Shown here in pieces: positions 36,677 to 46,460 of a DNA stretch of 53,512 bases (position 1 is its first letter; each line of letters starts with the position of its first letter). The DNA is taken from assembly GCA_017647145.1 (NCBI GenBank), contig JAGCLD010000009.1, positions 1 through 53,512 on the forward strand, read 5' to 3'. Source of the DNA: Paludibacteraceae bacterium. GTDB lineage: Bacteria > Bacteroidota > Bacteroidia > Bacteroidales > Paludibacteraceae. The translations under genes and the position numbers were made by a program. The notes beneath the pieces are model-generated. The model searched no databases. It was not told the DNA's origin and was given only the letters and a program-made list of their open reading frames with translations.

Positions 36677-36708
36677 ATTGGATAATTGACGAAAAAAATA
36701 TACTTTTG
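36677..36708 (+). promoter_or_regulatory. Promoter for the M3 peptidase gene
   Basis: ATTG at 36677-36680, 20 bp, then TACTTTTG at 36701-36708, 46 nt before the ATG. Confidence 0.55.
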
Positions 36709-36754
36709 TCCGATGTATAATCTAAGAAAGAATTAATCACTTAAAGTAATAACA

Positions 36755-38878
36755 ATGAATACACTTAAACAATTTGTACTTATGTCAGTACTCGCAGGTG
36801 CGATGGTTGCATGTAATTCTGCAACTGATAACAAAAAGGATGCTGCTGATGCTCAAAATCCTTTCTTTACTGAGTTTACCACTTTGCATGGAACTTATCC
36901 GTTTGAAAGCATTAAACTTGAACACTACATGCCGGCTTTTGAAGAAGGTATGAAGCAACAAATGGAGGAAGTTAATGCTATTATTAACAATGAAGAAGCG
37001 CCTACTTTTGAAAACACTATCGTGGCTTTGGATGATTCGGGCGAATTGCTCAATCTGGTAGCAAGCGTCTTCTATAATTTAACCAGTGCTGAAACTAATC
37101 CTCAATTGGATTCGTTGGCACAAGTGTTGGCTCCACAATTGAGCGCACATAGCAATGCAATTAATTTGAATGAGGACTTGTTTGCTCGCATCAAAGTGGT
37201 GTATGAACAAAAAGATAATTTAGGTCTCAACCAAGAACAAATGATGTTGTTGGAAGATACATACAATGGCTTTGCTGAAAATGGAGCAAATCTCTCTCCT
37301 GAAGATAAACAACGCTATAATGAGTTGAGCACAAAATTGAGTGGATTAACGCTTGACTTCGGACAAAATGTGTTGAAAGCCACCAACGGATGGAGCAAAT
37401 TGATTACTGATGAAGCACTTTTGGCGGGTATGCCGGAAGATGTAAAAGGTATGTTGCGCTCTAATGCACTCAAGAAAGAACAAGAAGGATGGTTGCTCGA
37501 CCTAAAGCCTACTTGCTATGTCCCTGCAATGAAATATCTTGATAATCGTGAATTGCGTCAAGAAATCTGGACTGCGCACAATACAATTGCTGGTGATGGC
37601 GAGTTTTCTAATAAGAACAATGCTATTGAAATTGCTAATACGCGCATGCAAATTGCTAACTTGTTGGGACACAAAACGCATGCTGATTATGTATTGAAGA
37701 ATAGAATGGCTGAAAACAAAGAAAATGTTTACAACTTAATTAATCAATTGAGCGAAGCTTACATGCCGGCTGCGCAAAAAGAATACCAAGAACTTCAACA
37801 ATTTGCTCAACAATTAGGTTTTGATGCTCAAATTCAACCATGGGATTGGAGCTACTATTCTGAAAAATTGAAAAATGAACGTTTCTCAATTAGTGACGAG
37901 GTCTTACGCCCATATTTCAAACTGGAAAATGTGAAGAATGGTGTGTTTGGATTGGCTACTAAATTGTATGGTATCAAATTTACCAAAAACGATAAAATTC
38001 AAGTTTATCATCCGGAAGTGGATGCTTATGAAGTAACGGATGAAAATGGTGATTTCCTTGCTGTATTGTACACTGACTTCCATCCACGTGAAGGCAAAAG
38101 AGCGGGTGCTTGGATGAGTGAATTTAAAGGACAATGGAAAGAAGGTGAAGTGGATAGTCGTCCACATATCATCATTGTAATGAACTTTACACGCCCAACG
38201 GAAGATAAACCTGCTTTGCTTACATATGACGAACTTACCACTTTCTTACATGAATTTGGACATGCGCTTCATGGTATGTTGACAAAATGTACCTATAAGA
38301 GCCTCTCTGGTACAAATGTATATCGTGACTTTGTGGAACTTCCTTCTCAAGTGATGGAAAACTGGGCGAGCGAAAAAGCATTCTTGGATGAATTTGCTGT
38401 TCACTATGAAACGGGCGAAAAAATCTCTGAGGAATTGATTCAAAAGATTAAGGATGCTGAAAACTTTAATGCTGGTTATGCTTGCTTACGTCAATTGAGC
38501 TTTGCTTCGTTGGATATGGCTTGGCACACAATCGAAACTCCATTTGAGGGCGATCCTGTGAAGTTTGAAAAGGAAGCTATGAAACCTACTGACGTAGTGC
38601 CGGCTCAACCTAACACCGCACTTACTACAAGCTTTAACCATATTTTCGCAGGTGGATATGCTGCAGGATATTATGGCTATAAATGGGCTGAAGTCTTGGA
38701 TGCTGATGCATTCTCGCTATTCCAAGAAAATGGTATCTTTGACCAAGCTACAGCGGACAGTTTCCGTAGAAACATCCTTGAAAAAGGAGGTACTGAACAC
38801 CCAATGGTGCTCTATAAAAACTTTAGAGGTCAAGAGCCTCAAATCGATGCGTTGTTGCGCAGAAATGGCGTGAAATAA
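36755..38878 (+). CDS. M3 family metallopeptidase lipoprotein (Dcp-like)
   Basis: 707 residues. Lipobox MVAC (Cys 22) after a signal peptide, so anchored to an envelope membrane. The zinc motif HEFGH is at residues 499-503, with the third ligand expected in FVELPSQVMENW downstream. The remainder matches oligopeptidase A / dipeptidyl carboxypeptidase architecture (NPFFTEFTTLHGTYPFE at the N-terminus, FNHIFAGGYAAGYYGYKWAEVLDADAF near the C-terminus). It would degrade short peptides in the periplasm. Confidence 0.93.
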   Translation: MNTLKQFVLMSVLAGAMVACNSATDNKKDAADAQNPFFTEFTTLHGTYPFESIKLEHYMPAFEEGMKQQMEEVNAIINNEEAPTFENTIVALDDSGELLNLVASVFYNLTSAETNPQLDSLAQVLAPQLSAHSNAINLNEDLFARIKVVYEQKDNLGLNQEQMMLLEDTYNGFAENGANLSPEDKQRYNELSTKLSGLTLDFGQNVLKATNGWSKLITDEALLAGMPEDVKGMLRSNALKKEQEGWLLDLKPTCYVPAMKYLDNRELRQEIWTAHNTIAGDGEFSNKNNAIEIANTRMQIANLLGHKTHADYVLKNRMAENKENVYNLINQLSEAYMPAAQKEYQELQQFAQQLGFDAQIQPWDWSYYSEKLKNERFSISDEVLRPYFKLENVKNGVFGLATKLYGIKFTKNDKIQVYHPEVDAYEVTDENGDFLAVLYTDFHPREGKRAGAWMSEFKGQWKEGEVDSRPHIIIVMNFTRPTEDKPALLTYDELTTFLHEFGHALHGMLTKCTYKSLSGTNVYRDFVELPSQVMENWASEKAFLDEFAVHYETGEKISEELIQKIKDAENFNAGYACLRQLSFASLDMAWHTIETPFEGDPVKFEKEAMKPTDVVPAQPNTALTTSFNHIFAGGYAAGYYGYKWAEVLDADAFSLFQENGIFDQATADSFRRNILEKGGTEHPMVLYKNFRGQEPQIDALLRRNGVK

Positions 38879-38901
38879 ATCACAACCTTATTTGAATACT
38901 T

Positions 38902-40404
38902 ATGATGACAACAAGTGATTTGCAACAATTACAAGAAAAAGGAATATCCCTGCAACAAGTCCAACAACAATTGGATTCCTTCAAAGCAGGGTTTCCTTTC
39001 TTGAAAATTGATGCTGCTGCCTCAAAAAAGAGGGGTATTATGGAACTTTCTCAGCAAGATGCTGATGAGTATGTGGCTAAGTGGGAAAACTACTTGGCTG
39101 GTGAATGTATGGTAGTGAAATTTGTACCGGCTTCGGGTGCAGCAAGCCGAATGTTTAAGGACTTATTTGAGTATATGGATAGCGAAAGTGATGAAATATC
39201 CGGTAGTGTCAAAGAATTCTTTGACGGACTTACTCGCTTCGCCTTCTATACGGAACTCAATGAGACTTGTCAAAAATTGTATGGCGCATCTGCTGAACAA
39301 TTGATTCAAACCAATAGACAGAAATTGATCGTTGCTGCTCTCTTGAAGAAAGATGGAATGAACTACGGAAATCTTCCTAAAGGATTACTCAAATTTCATC
39401 TCTATCCGCAAGAACAAAGAACTCCTCTCTTGGAACATCTTGCTGAAGGGGCTATGTATGCTGCAAATGCTGACAAAAAAGTCAATTTGCACTTCACAGT
39501 TTCAGGAGAACATCTTCCATTCTTCAAAAGTCATTTGCAAGATAATGTAAAGACCTATGAGGATAAATTTGCAGTGAACTACAACGTGGGTTTCTCTGAG
39601 CAAAAAGCTTCTACAGACACCATTGCGGCGGATGCTGAGGGTAATCCGTTCAGAAATGAAGATGGTTCTTTGCTCTTCAGACCTGGAGGACACGGTGCGC
39701 TCATTGAAAACTTGAACGATATAGATGCTGATGTGATCTTTGTGAAGAATATTGATAATGTTGTACCGGATGTATTAAAACAACCTACTGTGATTTACAA
39801 AAAAGTCATTGCGGGTATATTGGTAAATACGCAACAACAAATCTTTGCTTATCTCAAAGAACTTGAAAATAATAGTATTTCAGAGGCTAAACTGGCAGTT
39901 ATCTATCGATTCTGTGAGACGAAGTTGTCTATCACACATGAGAAGTACGACACTTGGTCTCAAGATGAGAAGGTAAACTTCTTGCGTGAGAAACTGAATA
40001 GACCTTTGCGTGTTTGTGGCATGGTAAAAAATGAAGGTGAACCGGGTGGAGGACCTTTTATCGTCTATAACAACGATGGTAGCCTCTCACTTCAAATATT
40101 GGAAAGTTCACAAATTCAACATAAGGAAATCATGCAAACTGCCACACATTTCAATCCGGTGGATTTGGTGTGTGCAGTGAAAAAACAAAATGGTGAGAAA
40201 TTCCATTTACCTGACTTCGTGGATGAAAAAACCGGATTTATTTCTCAAAAATCTAAAAATGGACGTGAATTGCAAGCTTTGGAACTTCCGGGTCTATGGA
40301 ATGGTGCGATGAGCAATTGGAATACTATTTTTGTGGAGGTGCCTGTGGAGACATTTAATCCGGTAAAAACGGTAAATGACTTGTTGCGGAAACAACATCA
40401 ATAA
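38902..40404 (+). CDS. DUF4301 family protein
   Basis: 500 residues, no signal peptide. VKFVPASGAASRMFK (about 73-87), LFRPGGHGALIENLNDIDADVIFVKNIDNVVPD (about 254-286) and MVKNEGEPGGGPFIV match the DUF4301 family, whose fold looks related to nucleotidyltransferases. No substrate is known. It starts 23 nt after the M3 peptidase, possibly in the same transcript, and is followed by a terminator. An ATG at 38905 is an equally good start. Confidence 0.88.
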   Translation: MMTTSDLQQLQEKGISLQQVQQQLDSFKAGFPFLKIDAAASKKRGIMELSQQDADEYVAKWENYLAGECMVVKFVPASGAASRMFKDLFEYMDSESDEISGSVKEFFDGLTRFAFYTELNETCQKLYGASAEQLIQTNRQKLIVAALLKKDGMNYGNLPKGLLKFHLYPQEQRTPLLEHLAEGAMYAANADKKVNLHFTVSGEHLPFFKSHLQDNVKTYEDKFAVNYNVGFSEQKASTDTIAADAEGNPFRNEDGSLLFRPGGHGALIENLNDIDADVIFVKNIDNVVPDVLKQPTVIYKKVIAGILVNTQQQIFAYLKELENNSISEAKLAVIYRFCETKLSITHEKYDTWSQDEKVNFLREKLNRPLRVCGMVKNEGEPGGGPFIVYNNDGSLSLQILESSQIQHKEIMQTATHFNPVDLVCAVKKQNGEKFHLPDFVDEKTGFISQKSKNGRELQALELPGLWNGAMSNWNTIFVEVPVETFNPVKTVNDLLRKQHQ

Positions 40405-40428
40405 GACATCTACACTCAACATCACACA

Positions 40429-40464
40429 AGTTATCCCGATTGCAATTTTTCAGTCGGGATAACT
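40429..40464 (+). terminator. Intrinsic terminator after the DUF4301 gene
   Basis: A 14-bp stem (AGTTATCCCGATTG at 40429-40442 with 40451-40464, one wobble pair), loop of 8 nt, followed by CTTTTATT. Confidence 0.8.
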
Positions 40465-40495
40465 CTTTTATTAGACTAGTACCATACGATAAAAA

Positions 40496-40561
40496 TAGAT
40501 ACAAAATAGATATAAAACAGATAGGAACTAGATAGGAACTAGATAGGATGAAGATAGGATA
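40496..40561. repeat. Array of six diverged 11-bp units
   Basis: Units in order: TAGATACAAAA, TAGATATAAAA, CAGATAGGAAC, TAGATAGGAAC, TAGATAGGATG, AAGATAGGATA. Bases 40514-40556 are identical, on the opposite strand, to 53385-53427. It lies just behind a terminator in the gap before the pectin locus. Confidence 0.85.
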
Positions 40562-40649
40562 AAGCAATGGTTTATTTTAGTTCTTGCCTGATAAAAATTG
40601 AAGAGATGCTTAGGAAGAAACAGAAGGAGTATATGTGTGGGATTGTAAA

Positions 40650-40657
40650 TACTTTTG
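40650..40657 (+). promoter_or_regulatory. Candidate distal -7 element before susC-like gene
   Basis: TACTTTTG matches TAnnTTTG. No TTTG at -33. About 190 nt before the ATG. Confidence 0.35.
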
Positions 40658-40758
40658 TGGATTTTTACTAAGTGCTGATAAATGGCATATCTTTCTTTAA
40701 ATGGCATTTTTTACACAATTCATGAGAAAAATTACATAGGTATGAATAAAAAATTGCA

Positions 40759-40766
40759 TATCTTTG
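40759..40766 (+). promoter_or_regulatory. Candidate proximal -7 element before susC-like gene
   Basis: TATCTTTG matches TAnnTTTG. The -33 region is not canonical, which would fit a promoter that depends on an activator. The leader would be about 80 nt. Confidence 0.5.
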
Positions 40767-40849
40767 CTTAAAATATTACACTGCGAATAAAGTGGGTGTA
40801 TTTGCTTGAAAATTAATAGATAACCAATATTTAATTTAACTTTAATTTA

Positions 40850-43800
40850 ATGGACGGTAAAATGAAAAAAACGTTAAAAAACCGTTTCTCTATCAAGAAC
40901 ATGCTTTTGGTATGCTTTTGTTTGATGACTGCATTTGCAGTAAATGCACAAACAAAATCAATATCAGGTGTGGTGCGTGATGTAAATGGGGAAACAATTA
41001 TTTCAGCATCTGTCTTAGTGAAAGGAACAACCATTGGGACGGTGACAGACTTTGATGGTGCCTATAAGTTAGATGTGCCTGCTGATGCTAAGACCTTGGT
41101 GTTCTCATACATCGGTATGCGAACTGAAGAAATGCCAATTACAGGCAGTGTTATTAATGTGACCTTAAAGGAAGATGCACAAGTTATTGAAGAAGTTGTT
41201 GTGACGGGTTATGGTACAACAAATAAACGTGACTTGGTGACGGCTGTGGCGTCTGTGTCTGCTGACCAATTGAAAGACCTTCCGGTAGCGTCTGCTTCTG
41301 AAGCTCTTCAAGGTAAGTTGGCGGGTGTGTCGGTTACAACTACGGAAGGATCTCCGGATGCAGATGTAAAGATTCGTGTACGTGGTGGTACTTCACTCAC
41401 ACAATCTAATGATCCATTGTACATCGTCGATGGATTCCCTGTATCAAGTATATCGGATATCGCTCCTTCTGACATTGCGTCTATGGACGTATTGAAAGAT
41501 GCTGCTGCTACTGCAATCTATGGTGCACAAGGTGCAAACGGGGTAATCATTATCACGACTAAAGATTCTGATTCTGACTCAGATAAGATGACCTTTGATG
41601 TAAGTTATAGTGGCTATGTGGGATGGAAGAAAATCGCTAAGAAATACGATGTAATGGATGTATGGGACTTCACCCTTATGCAATATGAATATGCATACTT
41701 GAAGAATATAACTGAAAAGTCTGCTATACGTAGTGACTTTAATGCTTACTTTGATAAATTGTATCATAACACGAAGTATTTGGAAGAATCTCAAGTGGAA
41801 ACAATGCCTATATCTGAGATTTTGACAGAATTCGCTGATCCTGTGCAACATCCATTTATTGATTGGCAAGACGCCACCTTTGGACGTACTGGATTTAATT
41901 CTAATCATTCTGTAAGTGTAAGTGGTGGTAATAAGAATGGTAACTTTACGCTTTCTTACAATCGTATTGACGATAAGGCTATTATGGAGCAATCTAATTA
42001 TGCTCGTAACAACCTCTCTTTGAAAGCGAAATTCAAACCTTTCAAAAACTTTACACTTGGATTCACAGCGCGTTATACGAATACATCTGTTCTTGGAGCA
42101 GGTTCTAATGCAATTAAAGATGCTGGTACAGCTACTGAATCTCGCTTGCGTAATGCAGTGGTATATGCTCCTGTAAATCTGCAAATGAAAGGTGCAGATT
42201 CAAGTGGAGATGATGAAGACGAAACATTTGGTTCACTCTATGACCCTATCACCACAATCCGTGACAACTATAAGTTGAAACAAGATGATAAGTGGACAAT
42301 GAATGGGTACGTGTCTTATAAATTTGCAAAGCATTTTACGGTTAAAGTAGAAGCGGGATATGATTCAAGAAATATTGAAACTAACCGCTACTATGGACCT
42401 ACTACCTATTTCGCTCGTAATACCGGACGTCCGGGCGTGGCAATGGGTACAGCGCAAGTGCAAGTGTTGGACGAAACTGAATCTCGCTTACGTAATGCGA
42501 ATACCATCGAATGGAAACGCAAATTTAATAAGACTCACCAAGTGTCTGTCTTGTTAGGTGAGGAAACTATTATTCGTAAATCAGAGACCAAAACGCTCTA
42601 TGGATTCGGATATAAAGGTAATTATGATATGACCAGAGGTGAAATATTCAACTACCTTGGACAAGCATCATATTCTGAAATTCAAAATTATATCGCTCCT
42701 AAAGATAATCAATTAAGCTTCTTCGGACGTGCTAACTATGACTATCTCGGACGCTATTATATTACAGCAACTTTCCGTGCGGACGCTTCTACTCGCTTTG
42801 AGAACCAAAATCAGTGGGGGTATTTCCCATCTGTGGCTGCTGCATGGCGTTTGTCTGATGAAAGCTGGATGCAAGGTGCATCGGATTGGTTGAGCAACTT
42901 GAAACTGCGTTTCTCTTATGGTATGGCGGGTAACAATAATGTTGACCTCGGATACTTGCATGCTGACTTCCTCTCTCAACAAATGACCTATATTGATATG
43001 GGTAATGGAGCAAGCAATATTCTTGTTGTAGGTGGTTCGGAAAAAATTGCACAAAATCCTAATCTCAAATGGGAAACTACTATCACACGTGACTTGGGTA
43101 TTGACTATGGATTCTTCAATGAACGACTTACTGGTGCTATTGACCTCTATTGGAACAACACACGTGATTTGATTATCAAACAAACACTCCCTTCTCGATA
43201 TAATGCGCAATACCAAAATATTGGTTCTACAGAAAATAAAGGGGTAGAATTCTCATTGAAAGGTGTCATACTTGACCATAAATCTAAATCACTTAGCTAC
43301 GGACTCTCTGTTGACGGAAACATTGCATATAACAGAAATAAGGTAATAGATTTAGGAAACGTAACTTCCTTACAAGCACAAACCAGTTGCTTTGGCTCTT
43401 CTGAATACCTTACATTGGCAGAATTCCTCGTGGAAGAAGGTCAACCTATCGGTAATGTATATGGTTACGAAACCGATGGATACTATACAGCGGCTGATTT
43501 CCAATCTTATATGCCTTCTACGGATGCGTGGGGTATAGGAAACGATGTGCCTGCTTATGCGACTGAAGGATTTTTGAGCACAAAACATATGCGTCCGGGT
43601 GCAGTGAAATTCAAAGATCAACTCACAGAAGATACAGATGGTGATGGTGTTCTCGATGCAGGTGATGGTATCATCGATGAAAAAGACAAAGTTATCATAG
43701 GTAACACAGTGCCTGTACTCACCGGAGGTTTCAATATTGCAGCACAAATTGGTGGTAACAAATGGGGACGCTTTGATCTCTCTGCTAACTTTACTTTTGC

Positions 43801-44338
43801 ATGGGGTAATAAGATTCTTAACCTAAGCAATATGGAGTACACTACATTGACAGAAAAATCTAAGATGCGTAACTTGGCAAGCTCAGTGAATTTCGCAAAT
43901 CGTTATTCACTCTTTGATAAAGAGGGTAACTATTTGCCGGTGGCACTTGCTGCAGGACAAGCTTTCTTGTATGGCGATAGTTACACAACTTTCTCACAAG
44001 CATTAGACCAAGCAAATGTTGATAAAGGGGCTAATCAAGCTTCTCCTATTATGTCGCATTATATCGTTACCGATAAACATATGGAAGATGGATCATTCTT
44101 GCGTTTGCAAAATCTAACAATCGGATATACTCTTCCGAAAGTGTGGTTGGATAAAGCGCACATTGAACAAATCCGTGTGTTTGTACAAGGTACTAACTTG
44201 TTCTGCGCTACTAAATACTCTGGATTAGACCCAGAAGTGGATACGCGTTCTTCTAAGAATCCGCTTACTCCGGGTGTGGACTTTTCAGCTTATCCAAAAT
44301 CTCGTGGTATTAATGTCGGACTTAATATTCAATTTTAA
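40850..44338 (+). CDS. SusC-family TonB-dependent outer-membrane transporter
   Basis: 1162 residues. A signal peptide ends near residue 34 (VNAQ). Then a carboxypeptidase-like regulatory domain (about 37-112, SGVVRDVNGETIISASVLVKG), a TonB-box-like EEVVVTGYGT and the plug with DPLYIVDGFPV and KDAAATAIYGAQGANGVIII. A 22-strand barrel follows, ending in an aromatic residue (NIQF). It forms a pedal-bin importer with the SusD protein next door. The flanking pectate lyase and GH28 genes point to oligogalacturonides as substrate. ATG 40862 (MKKTLKNRF) is an alternative start. Confidence 0.96.
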   Translation: MDGKMKKTLKNRFSIKNMLLVCFCLMTAFAVNAQTKSISGVVRDVNGETIISASVLVKGTTIGTVTDFDGAYKLDVPADAKTLVFSYIGMRTEEMPITGSVINVTLKEDAQVIEEVVVTGYGTTNKRDLVTAVASVSADQLKDLPVASASEALQGKLAGVSVTTTEGSPDADVKIRVRGGTSLTQSNDPLYIVDGFPVSSISDIAPSDIASMDVLKDAAATAIYGAQGANGVIIITTKDSDSDSDKMTFDVSYSGYVGWKKIAKKYDVMDVWDFTLMQYEYAYLKNITEKSAIRSDFNAYFDKLYHNTKYLEESQVETMPISEILTEFADPVQHPFIDWQDATFGRTGFNSNHSVSVSGGNKNGNFTLSYNRIDDKAIMEQSNYARNNLSLKAKFKPFKNFTLGFTARYTNTSVLGAGSNAIKDAGTATESRLRNAVVYAPVNLQMKGADSSGDDEDETFGSLYDPITTIRDNYKLKQDDKWTMNGYVSYKFAKHFTVKVEAGYDSRNIETNRYYGPTTYFARNTGRPGVAMGTAQVQVLDETESRLRNANTIEWKRKFNKTHQVSVLLGEETIIRKSETKTLYGFGYKGNYDMTRGEIFNYLGQASYSEIQNYIAPKDNQLSFFGRANYDYLGRYYITATFRADASTRFENQNQWGYFPSVAAAWRLSDESWMQGASDWLSNLKLRFSYGMAGNNNVDLGYLHADFLSQQMTYIDMGNGASNILVVGGSEKIAQNPNLKWETTITRDLGIDYGFFNERLTGAIDLYWNNTRDLIIKQTLPSRYNAQYQNIGSTENKGVEFSLKGVILDHKSKSLSYGLSVDGNIAYNRNKVIDLGNVTSLQAQTSCFGSSEYLTLAEFLVEEGQPIGNVYGYETDGYYTAADFQSYMPSTDAWGIGNDVPAYATEGFLSTKHMRPGAVKFKDQLTEDTDGDGVLDAGDGIIDEKDKVIIGNTVPVLTGGFNIAAQIGGNKWGRFDLSANFTFAWGNKILNLSNMEYTTLTEKSKMRNLASSVNFANRYSLFDKEGNYLPVALAAGQAFLYGDSYTTFSQALDQANVDKGANQASPIMSHYIVTDKHMEDGSFLRLQNLTIGYTLPKVWLDKAHIEQIRVFVQGTNLFCATKYSGLDPEVDTRSSKNPLTPGVDFSAYPKSRGINVGLNIQF

Positions 44339-44370
44339 GGTATTTAAAAACGAAATAAAACATAGTTACA

Positions 44371-46326
44371 ATGAAAAAGTATATATATAGCATAGCAATC
44401 TTTGCTTTCTTACTCTCTTTTGTGGCTTGTGAGGAGGATTTCTTTAAGACTGACTCTCCTTCTGCTATGGACGTTTCTGTATTTAAGTCGGCTGACATGA
44501 CCGAACAAGCTATCGGGGGTATTTATAATTTGTTTGGCGAAGATAAGTCTTTCCGTAATCGTCTTTGTGGCGGTTATGTTGCGCTCAATACGGATATTGA
44601 ATATTGCAACAAAGGACAAGGTCAAGCCATGGAGTCTTCTAAGTATGTGATGAGTAAAGGTACTGGTGACCTCTCTACATCTAATGGTAAAGATCCTTGG
44701 GCATATCTCAATGCCGCTGTAGAACGTGCGAATGTAGTGATTGATGGTATTCAACAATACTCTGATACTACAGATGCAACCTTCCAATATCTTCTCGGTG
44801 AAGCGCTCACATTGAGAGCTTTCTGCTACCTTGAAATGATTAAATTGTGGGGTGATGTTCCTGCTTGCTTCAAGTCTTTTGACGGATTGAACAATGAAGA
44901 CCTTTATGTTAAGAAAACTGATCGTAATGTGATTTTTGAACAGTTACGTTCTGATCTTAGATATGCAGCTTACCTCATGCCATGGTCTGCTCAATGTCCT
45001 CGTGGTGCTAAAAACTACACTGGACGTCCATCTAAGTCTGTAGCTCTTGGTCTCTTGGCTCGTATGGACCTTATGTATGCAGGTAAGGCGCTTCGTCCTA
45101 ACCAAATCGTGGAAGGTGGTACTGGTATTAACGATTGTGGAGTACAATACAATCTTACTGACGCTGAACAACGCAAAGAACTCTACCAAGAAGTAGTGTG
45201 GGCTTGTGCGCAAATTATCAAAGAAGAAGATGGAAAACTTCAAGCTGATTACGCTGATGTGTTTAAGAAACTTTGTTCAGATGTCACTGATTATGCTCAG
45301 TCTGAATACTTATGGGCATTGCCTTTCTTGGATGGTGCACGTGGACAATTCCTTTGCCTTAATGGCTTGAAAATATCTACTAAATGTGCAGGTCATATCC
45401 TTAATTCACAATATATCGGAGGTGACGGAAAAAGCGATACTAAGATTCAAGCTATGATTCAAATAGTTCCTACATTCTTGTGGGACTTTGAAAAGGATGA
45501 CAAACGTCGTGATATCACTATCTGTCCTTTCCAATGGGAATTTGATAATGGTAGTGGACAAAGTAGTGAACCTTCTGCTTTCCCAGGTAGTGATATGGCA
45601 AAAGATAAACTCTATCAAAAGTTTGGTGGAATCGATGGATTCTATTTGGGTAAATACCGCATTGAATGGATGAAACGCACCTATGCTGGTAATGAAGATG
45701 CTGTGGATATGCCGGTGTTGCGTTATGCTGATGTGCTCTTGATGTATGCTGAGGCTGCTATCGGTTCTGTTGAAGGAAATGCACCTGCTAATCTCTATGG
45801 ACTTGACCCGGTTGAACAGTTCAATAAAGTGCGTCGTCGTGCTGGATTAGCAGATAAACCGCTCACTATGGAAAACCTCATGGCTGAACGTGCATTTGAA
45901 CTCTGTGGAGAAAACATCCGTAAGTATGACCTTATGCGTTGGGATAAACTTGGTTCACAACTCAAACTCACCACTGAACGTTTAGCGGCTTTGGATGCTG
46001 GTACAGGTGAATTTGAAGGACGTATGGACTCTGTTTATTTCACCTATAAGAAGGTGGAAGGTCTTACTCAAGATGGTTCTCCGACTTATGTGTTTGACCA
46101 ATGGGTAGGATTTAACAAAGGTGATGTCACTCCTTCTAATTATGACAAAACGCAAGGATGGATTCGTAAAGCTATTTATGAAAAGGATGGCGAACGTTAC
46201 CTGAATCCTGAAAACTACTATTTGTATTCTCCGGATGTAGATGTGGACAAACGTCATTATTGGCCTATCTTTGATGTGAACGTTAATGCATCCAACGGAA
46301 CACTCTGGAATGACTACGGATATTAA
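44371..46326 (+). CDS. SusD/RagB-family glycan-binding lipoprotein
   Basis: 651 residues. Lipobox FVAC (Cys about 20). The N-terminal FLRLYP-like region, the TPR-like LGEALTLRAFCYLEMIKLWGDVPACF and the C-terminal LYGLDPVEQFNKVRRRAGLADKPLTMENLMAERAFELCGENIRKYDLMRW block are the SusD signatures. It caps the SusC barrel from outside and hands it oligosaccharides. The start is 32 nt after the SusC stop. Confidence 0.96.
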   Translation: MKKYIYSIAIFAFLLSFVACEEDFFKTDSPSAMDVSVFKSADMTEQAIGGIYNLFGEDKSFRNRLCGGYVALNTDIEYCNKGQGQAMESSKYVMSKGTGDLSTSNGKDPWAYLNAAVERANVVIDGIQQYSDTTDATFQYLLGEALTLRAFCYLEMIKLWGDVPACFKSFDGLNNEDLYVKKTDRNVIFEQLRSDLRYAAYLMPWSAQCPRGAKNYTGRPSKSVALGLLARMDLMYAGKALRPNQIVEGGTGINDCGVQYNLTDAEQRKELYQEVVWACAQIIKEEDGKLQADYADVFKKLCSDVTDYAQSEYLWALPFLDGARGQFLCLNGLKISTKCAGHILNSQYIGGDGKSDTKIQAMIQIVPTFLWDFEKDDKRRDITICPFQWEFDNGSGQSSEPSAFPGSDMAKDKLYQKFGGIDGFYLGKYRIEWMKRTYAGNEDAVDMPVLRYADVLLMYAEAAIGSVEGNAPANLYGLDPVEQFNKVRRRAGLADKPLTMENLMAERAFELCGENIRKYDLMRWDKLGSQLKLTTERLAALDAGTGEFEGRMDSVYFTYKKVEGLTQDGSPTYVFDQWVGFNKGDVTPSNYDKTQGWIRKAIYEKDGERYLNPENYYLYSPDVDVDKRHYWPIFDVNVNASNGTLWNDYGY

Positions 46327-46343
46327 TTAAACTGAGATACAAA

Positions 46344-46372
46344 AGGACTGCTTCTTTAAAAGAAGCGGTCCT
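46344..46372 (+). terminator. Hairpin between SusD and pectate lyase genes
   Basis: A 12-bp stem with one G-T pair (AGGACTGCTTCT at 46344-46355 with 46361-46372), 5-nt loop, followed by ATTAATTCTTTTT. It may terminate or attenuate, giving a higher level of SusC/D than of the enzymes. Confidence 0.65.
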
Positions 46373-46460
46373 ATTAATTCTTTTTGCAGAATAAAGTAGT
46401 CGTAATGCACTTATTGCTTATTATATTTATTAACTGACGAATTAAGCAACTCATAAATTT

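Larger units (their letters stand above)
40562..40849. other. Upstream region of the pectin locus
   Basis: Gene-free. It holds two -7 candidates, a direct repeat AAATGGCAT (40680-40688 and 40699-40707, 19 bp apart start to start) that could be an operator, and an A/T-rich leader before the SusC gene. Confidence 0.45.

Noticed and set aside
40496-40561. CRISPR array
   Set aside because: Units are contiguous 11-mers without spacers, and no cas genes are in the window.
40850-46326. Mobile element or recent transfer carrying the SusC/D pair
   Set aside because: No transposase, integrase or attachment site is seen and codon use resembles the neighbours; only the flanking 11-bp arrays are unusual.
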